Assembly (NCBI GenBank): GCA_945901935.1
Contig: CAMDLX010000018.1
Coordinates: 1 to 33,288 of the forward strand
Direction of reading: 5' to 3'
From: Bifidobacterium breve
GTDB lineage: Bacteria; Actinomycetota; Acidimicrobiia; Acidimicrobiales; Microtrichaceae
Length of the DNA: 33,288 nt
Each line of letters begins with the position of its first letter. Within the stretch, counting starts at the first letter, position 1. Below, in pieces: positions 29,701-33,288 of the stretch. A model generated the notes under the pieces. It saw only the letters and a list, made by a program, of their open reading frames with translations, made no database searches and was not told the DNA's origin. A program made the position numbers and the translations under genes.

Positions 29701-29954
29701 TGGTCACACATCGGCAACGCCCTGCTACTGCTGCGGGGATTACTTTCGTCAGCCTCGAAGATGAGACTGGGATTGTCAATGTGGTGGTGTCGCGTGGGTG
29801 TTGGGCCCGATTTCGGCCAGTGGTGGCCTCTGCTGCGGCGCTCCTTGTGAGTGGCCGTCTCGAACACAGCGTAGATGGGGTGATGAATGTGGTGGCAGAG
29901 AAGATTCAGCTGTTGCCTGTTGTGGCTGCTTCGCAATCTCGTGATTTTCGCTGA
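26739..29954 (+). CDS. dnaE2: Error-prone DNA polymerase DnaE2
   Basis: A 1071-residue C-family polymerase of the DnaE2/ImuC type, which performs mutagenic translesion synthesis with ImuA and ImuB. The N-terminal PHP domain begins [17 protein letters not shown] (H17, H19). The palm has [20 protein letters not shown], with catalytic aspartates near residues 420-424, and [17 protein letters not shown] just before it. Later come [41 protein letters not shown] and [20 protein letters not shown], all typical of the family. An OB-fold region is near the C-terminus ([15 protein letters not shown]). Length is typical for DnaE2 and shorter than replicative DnaE1. Control by LexA is indicated by the operator at 26708-26729. 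Confidence 0.95.
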   Translation: [1071 protein letters not shown]

Positions 29955-29974
29955 TCAAAGCCCCCTTCGCTGGC

Positions 29975-29980
29975 TATTCT
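29975..29980 (+). promoter_or_regulatory. Possible -10 box TATTCT upstream of the AIM24-like gene
   Basis: TATTCT fits TANNNT and would start transcription near 29987, leaving a leader of ~57 bases before ATG 30044. No convincing -35 is seen. Confidence 0.3.
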
Positions 29981-30043
29981 GAAGACGTACACCACACAAA
30001 GACTTGGGCAGGTCATCAACGCACAATCAGAGAGGGCTACAGC

Positions 30044-30784
30044 ATGCCAATTCATGGGTCACTATTTCAGGAATACGCAGAAACAACGGGTCAAGACCCG
30101 TTTACAAATCAGAACAAAAAGATGCTCAAGGTGGCAATGCAGTACGGCCCCGTTTTGGCCCGAACCGGATCCATGGTGGCCTACCAAGGTGATGTGAAAT
30201 TTACGAATAGCGGGTCCGGGGGTATGAGCAAATTGCTGAAGTCAAAGATGACTGGCGAAGGGGTCGACATGATGACCTGCGAGGGGACGGGCGAACTGTT
30301 CCTTGCTGACATGGCCTCAGAAATTCAGATCATCTACCTAGAAAACGACATGGTCTCTGTGAATGGGGCAAACGTGTTGGCCTTCTCTGCATCGATTGAC
30401 TGGGATATTCATCGTGTGAATGTGGGCCGGGCTTCCATGATGGCGGGAGGAATGTTCAACGTGTCATTACGTGGCACCGGCTATGTGGCAGTCACCACCA
30501 AAGGCGACCCCGTTGCACTTGATGTAAGCGGAGCAGCAACCTATGCAGATGCCGATGCCGTGGTCCTCTGGACAGCGGGAGTGGTGATGGATGTTCGAGT
30601 CGACACCGGTGGAATGAAATCCATGCTACGCGGAGGCACCGGTGAACTCATTCAGATGGCATTTGGCGGACAAGGCTATGTTCTGGTTCAGCCCGCTGAG
30701 AGCGTGGTGAGCGGCGGCCACCAAGCCACTGCGCAGCCCAAATCCAGTTCGCTGGGTGGCCTTGGAGGCCTGCTCGGAAGCTGA
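30044..30784 (+). CDS. AIM24 family protein
   Basis: A 246-residue protein of the AIM24 (TRAP-like beta-helix) family, conserved but poorly understood in bacteria. Recognisable segments are MLKVAMQYGPVLARTGSMVAYQGDVKF, MMTCEGTGELFLADMASEIQIIYLEN, ALDVSGAATYADADAVVLWTAG and GELIQMAFGGQGYVLVQPAE. The C-terminus is a Gly/Leu/Ser-rich tail (LGGLGGLLGS). There is no signal peptide. ATG 30044 follows AGAGAGGG by about seven bases. It is transcribed in the same direction as the M15 peptidase gene, 141 bp downstream. No specific function can be assigned. Confidence 0.87.
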   Translation: MPIHGSLFQEYAETTGQDPFTNQNKKMLKVAMQYGPVLARTGSMVAYQGDVKFTNSGSGGMSKLLKSKMTGEGVDMMTCEGTGELFLADMASEIQIIYLENDMVSVNGANVLAFSASIDWDIHRVNVGRASMMAGGMFNVSLRGTGYVAVTTKGDPVALDVSGAATYADADAVVLWTAGVVMDVRVDTGGMKSMLRGGTGELIQMAFGGQGYVLVQPAESVVSGGHQATAQPKSSSLGGLGGLLGS

Positions 30785-30832
30785 AATCGGCATCGGTTCG
30801 GGGTATCCGTACACCTAGGTGCCCTGATCGCA

Positions 30833-30838
30833 TAACCT
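30833..30838 (+). promoter_or_regulatory. Possible -10 box TAACCT upstream of the M15 peptidase gene
   Basis: TAACCT fits TANNNT; initiation near 30845 would leave a GC-rich leader of ~80 bases containing the small stem GCCC-TGCT-GGGC. No known riboswitch consensus was recognised in it. Confidence 0.3.
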
Positions 30839-30925
30839 AAAGATCCTCTGCGGGCGGCCGATAGGAGTAAATGTGCTGCGCGCCCGAGTGTCAACCTGTT
30901 GCCCTGCTGGGGCGTTGAGTAACAG

Positions 30926-32335
30926 ATGACTGTGTCACGGACCACTCCTGTTCAACGAACGAACCTGCGCCCGCGGGCAGTTCTTTGGTTTGTAGCAGCG
31001 GTTTCGGTTCCGGTATTCCTCACAGGCGCTCTTCCCGTTGCTGCTGCGCCTCAGGCTGCGCTGCGCGCACCCATCCAGGCGGCACAGACGGCACAAAAAG
31101 GTGGACCGGGTTCTGGCAGTTCTAGTAACCAAATTGATGTTCTGACCGCAACCCGAGAAGAAGTCACGCAAAAAATTCAGGAACTCGATGCCCAGTACGC
31201 AGAACAACAAGGCGCCGTGGCACAAGCCGAGGTTGCAGTTGGGCTAGCAAACGAGGCAGTAGGCCGGGCAAGAGCTCGGGTGACGCTCGCCGAGAACGAA
31301 GTCGAACTCGCTCGCCAAACCGTTCGTGCCTACGCAGTCGAGGCGTATATCACCCCGCCCGCAGAGGATGCTCTTCGTGTGCTGTCGGTGGGTCAAGCAG
31401 ATGATGCTTCTTATGCAAATGAGGTCATCAAGATCATGGCTGATGACCGCCATAAGGTGGTTGACATCTTGGTTGGGAAGCGCAAGATTGCCGCCGATGA
31501 GTCTGCAACTGCCGATGCCGCTGCGGCTGCTGCGGCCGATCAAGTTGCGGCCAAGCAGGCACAGCTTGGCGAACTTGAAGGAATCCGTTCCGAGCAGGAG
31601 TCACTTGCCACAGAGCTTGATGACCGTCTCGATGCTGCTCTTGCAGAGGCCGCTGCGTTGGCCGAAATAGATCGTCAAATGGCGGCAGAGTTAGCGGCTC
31701 AAGAAACCGCTCTTCGCAACGTTGCTGCCGTGCCATCACCTCGCTTGCAGGATGTAGCAGTACCCGCAGGCGCAGCGCCCGTTGGAACCGTGCCGGCAAA
31801 TGGGCCAGCGCCAACTGAGCCGACAACTCCAAACCCAGTACCTGGGGCTCCGGCGCCCACTTCGCCTCCGGCGCCCACTTCGCCTCCGAGAACAGCCCCG
31901 CCAGTGACCTCGCCCCCTCCGGTACCTGTGCCGAGCGGAGGCAGTGTGAGCGTTACCTCTGTGGGGGGAATCACGGTCAACGTTGCGATTGCTAGCCAGA
32001 TCAGGGGATTGCTCGATGCCGCCACTGCCGCTGGGTTGAATCTGCGCGGCGGCGGTTACCGAAGTTCAGCTGCACAAGTGGCCACTCGTCGCGCCAATTG
32101 TGGGTCCAGCTATTACGACATTTATCAGAAGCCTGCTTCACAGTGCAGCCCACCCACTGCAATCCCGGGCCGCTCCATGCATGAGCAGGGGCGCGCCATT
32201 GACTTCACCTCGGGTGGGGCGCTGATTACTTCTCGATCCAATCCGGCATTCGTTTGGCTCAGTAGAAACGCCAGCAGGTTTGGCATGTATAACTTGCCCT
32301 CTGAGCCTTGGCACTGGTCAACGAACGGAAGATAA
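30926..32335 (+). CDS. Secreted coiled-coil / M15 D-Ala-D-Ala carboxypeptidase-like protein
   Basis: A 469-residue exported protein. The N-terminus has basic residues, then the hydrophobic core VLWFVAAVSVPVFLTGALPVAAAP, a signal peptide with cleavage likely near AAA-P. Two long Ala/Glu-rich coiled-coil stretches (about 70-130 and 185-275) resemble the N-terminal helices of peptidoglycan-hydrolase regulators. A Pro-rich linker (~300-345) contains an 18-bp repeat. The C-terminal domain is a VanY/M15 peptidase: SMHEQGRAIDF gives zinc ligands H419 and D426, and SEPWHW gives catalytic E460 and ligand H463. It should trim cell-wall peptides outside the membrane. The ATG at 30926 follows an in-frame TAA six bases upstream and has only a weak ribosome site. 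Confidence 0.9.
   Translation: MTVSRTTPVQRTNLRPRAVLWFVAAVSVPVFLTGALPVAAAPQAALRAPIQAAQTAQKGGPGSGSSSNQIDVLTATREEVTQKIQELDAQYAEQQGAVAQAEVAVGLANEAVGRARARVTLAENEVELARQTVRAYAVEAYITPPAEDALRVLSVGQADDASYANEVIKIMADDRHKVVDILVGKRKIAADESATADAAAAAAADQVAAKQAQLGELEGIRSEQESLATELDDRLDAALAEAAALAEIDRQMAAELAAQETALRNVAAVPSPRLQDVAVPAGAAPVGTVPANGPAPTEPTTPNPVPGAPAPTSPPAPTSPPRTAPPVTSPPPVPVPSGGSVSVTSVGGITVNVAIASQIRGLLDAATAAGLNLRGGGYRSSAAQVATRRANCGSSYYDIYQKPASQCSPPTAIPGRSMHEQGRAIDFTSGGALITSRSNPAFVWLSRNASRFGMYNLPSEPWHWSTNGR
31848..31888 (+). repeat. 18-bp tandem repeat in the Pro-rich linker
   Basis: CTCCGGCGCCCACTTCGC occurs at 31848-31865 and 31866-31883, plus a partial third copy, encoding repeated PAPTSP. Confidence 0.88.
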
Positions 32336-32337
32336 AC

Positions 32338-32380
32338 CTGCTCAAGGTGCGCACTCGAGACCTTCTAAACACTTGAGCAG
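32338..32380. terminator. Inverted repeat between convergent genes, weak terminator candidate
   Basis: CTGCTCAAG (32338-32346) and CTTGAGCAG (32372-32380) are perfect 9-bp arms around a 25-base loop between the M15 and YccA genes. There is no T-run on either side, so it may be a weak or factor-assisted bidirectional terminator. Confidence 0.35.
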
Positions 32381-32389
32381 TTGAGGTCT

Positions 32390-32434
32390 GGTTACTGACT
32401 AACCGGTTACTGGCGAACTGGCTACTGGCGAACT
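32390..32434. repeat. 15-bp repeats duplicating the stop region of the YccA gene
   Basis: GGTTACTGGCGAACT (32405-32419) and GGCTACTGGCGAACT (32420-32434) are tandem; a half-matching unit lies at 32390-32404. On the minus strand each of the two good copies reads Val-Arg-Gln-stop, so the end of the gene is duplicated just after its own stop codon. Confidence 0.88.
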
Positions 32435-33288
32435 TTGGAGAGCAATCGCAGCATCTCAAGGTAGAGCCAGACCAGAGTCAGAATCAGTCCAAACGCTGCG
32501 TACCAGTCCATATAAGCCGGCAGGTTGTTCTTTGATCCGCGCTCAATGAAATCAAAGTCCAAGATCAAGTTGAGCGAAGCAACAATAACGATGACCACGC
32601 TGATGCCAATGCTCAGCAGACCTCCACCCTCCCATGGTGGCTGTAGATCCGTAAAGAGGCTCAGAACGAACCCCAAGAGGTACATAATCATGATGCCGAA
32701 CATTGCACCGATAACGCCTTTGGTGAACTTGGGTGTTGCCCGAAGAATGCGCAACCCGTACATGACGAGCATGGCCAAGAACACTCCGAAGGTTGCCAGA
32801 ATTGCTTGCACAACAATGCCGTCGAACCGGGCGTTGTAGTAATGCGAAATCATGCCGAGCAAGGCGCCTTCAAGCAGTCCATAGGGAAGCGCAGTGAATC
32901 GGGCAAGTTTGGGCTTAAACACCGTGAGCATCGCAATGGCGAATGCGCCGAGCATGCAACCGAGTAACAAACCTGGGTTGTCGAAGCTGACCGGGGTGCT
33001 CACTGATCCGTCGGTCCGCAGCACCGGTGCGCCCTCAGTGACGAGCGTCCAGCCGTAAGCCGCCCCGATGAGCAAGAAAGTGAATATGAAGAGCGTTGCT
33101 GCAGACACGCCGCCGAGTGTCATAACTCGTCCCGAACCTGCTGGTGGAGTTGCAGCAGCAGTTGATTGGCCTTGGCCCTGTAGACCAACCGCCGCAGCGG
33201 CTCCCTGCTGCGCCGTGTCCCACTCCTGAGCTGGACTTGCGCCCTGTTCAGTGGGTGTTTCGCCAAATGCTTTGTCCGACAGAACGGG
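32422..33288 (-). CDS. Bax inhibitor-1 / YccA family membrane protein (5' end outside window)
   Basis: The reading frame stays open on the minus strand to the window edge, so the 5' end is missing; 288 residues are visible. The first ~55 visible residues are Gln/Ala/Thr-rich and hydrophilic (LSDKAFGETPTEQGASP...), and VMTLGGVSAATLFIFTFLLIGAAYGW begins the membrane core. Six to seven hydrophobic helices follow, including LLGCMLGAFAIAMLTVF, VVQAILATFGVFLAMLVMYGL and GLLSIGISVVIVIVASLNLILDFDFIE, the last with the Asp-containing end typical of the family. BI-1-like proteins are proton-sensitive Ca2+ leak channels in studied bacteria; the role here is not known. An ATG at 33123 exists but would cut into the core, so it is not taken as the start. 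Confidence 0.9.
   Translation of the reverse strand, partial: PVLSDKAFGETPTEQGASPAQEWDTAQQGAAAAVGLQGQGQSTAAATPPAGSGRVMTLGGVSAATLFIFTFLLIGAAYGWTLVTEGAPVLRTDGSVSTPVSFDNPGLLLGCMLGAFAIAMLTVFKPKLARFTALPYGLLEGALLGMISHYYNARFDGIVVQAILATFGVFLAMLVMYGLRILRATPKFTKGVIGAMFGIMIMYLLGFVLSLFTDLQPPWEGGGLLSIGISVVIVIVASLNLILDFDFIERGSKNNLPAYMDWYAAFGLILTLVWLYLEMLRLLSKVRQ

Noticed and set aside
30785-30925. Possible riboswitch (c-di-AMP type) ahead of the M15 peptidase gene
   Set aside because: Cell-wall peptidase genes in actinobacteria can carry ydaO-type riboswitches, but the 141-bp gap is short and I could not find the conserved segments or stem order; only a small GC stem is present.

Overview
This looks like a piece of an actinobacterial chromosome, most likely a relative of Acidimicrobiia; the class is inferred from gene content, not proven. 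Pointers are a CofC/FbiD-type F420 biosynthesis gene beside gpsA, a truncated haemoglobin of group II, an MprAB-like two-component system, an ImuA-ImuB-DnaE2 mutagenic repair set with actinobacterial-type SOS boxes (CGAAC-N4-GTTCG), moderately high GC, frequent GTG starts and many apparently leaderless genes. No tRNA, rRNA, transposase, integrase or CRISPR array was found. Both ends cut a gene.

Layout. 1-5.2 kb: the 3' end of an unknown gene; a minus-strand pair cofC -> PIG-L deacetylase overlapping by 4 bp; gpsA; and a 702-residue protein of unknown function. 5.2-9.3 kb (minus): a GH38 alpha-mannosidase followed by a cytochrome P450. 9.4-10.8 kb (plus): RNase HII and a single-domain class III nucleotide cyclase. 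10.8-15.2 kb (minus): an acyl-CoA dehydrogenase behind a perfect 10+10 bp palindrome, then truncated haemoglobin, a DapB-like dehydrogenase and a CxxC carboxymuconolactone-decarboxylase-fold protein; a small four-helix membrane protein sits opposite the acyl-CoA dehydrogenase. 15.3-18.3 kb (plus): an Nfu-N-like protein, then imuA-imuB behind a LexA-type box. 18.5-20.7 kb: response regulator and sensor kinase. 20.8-25.0 kb (minus): a GGDEF/EAL protein and oligoendopeptidase F. 25.2-26.7 kb (plus): an H-NOX haem NO sensor overlapping by 1 bp a protein that looks like a histidine kinase without its phospho-acceptor histidine. 26.7-30.0 kb: dnaE2 with its own SOS box. 30.0-33.3 kb: AIM24-like protein, a secreted coiled-coil/M15 peptidase, and a Bax-inhibitor-1/YccA membrane protein running off the right edge.

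How it works together. imuA-imuB and dnaE2 lie about 8.4 kb apart but carry almost the same 22-bp SOS operator overlapping or abutting a -10 box placed six bases before the ATG, so they probably form one DNA-damage-induced translesion synthesis regulon. Between them lies a block of signalling genes (phosphorelay, c-di-GMP, NO sensing). The most unusual item is the H-NOX/pseudo-histidine-kinase pair: the H-NOX has the canonical haem residues (H102, P115, Y131-S133-R135) and Leu at the O2-stabilising position 140, while its partner has Gln where the H-box His should be and a degraded ATP-binding region.

Two window-wide patterns stand out. First, about ten genes have a TANNNT-like -10 box ending 6-7 bases before an ATG/GTG start with no Shine-Dalgarno, whereas the response regulator, EAL and H-NOX genes have strong Shine-Dalgarno sites. 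Second, short tandem duplications with units of 12, 15, 18 or 21 bp are scattered through at least nine loci, five of them inside imuA-imuB.
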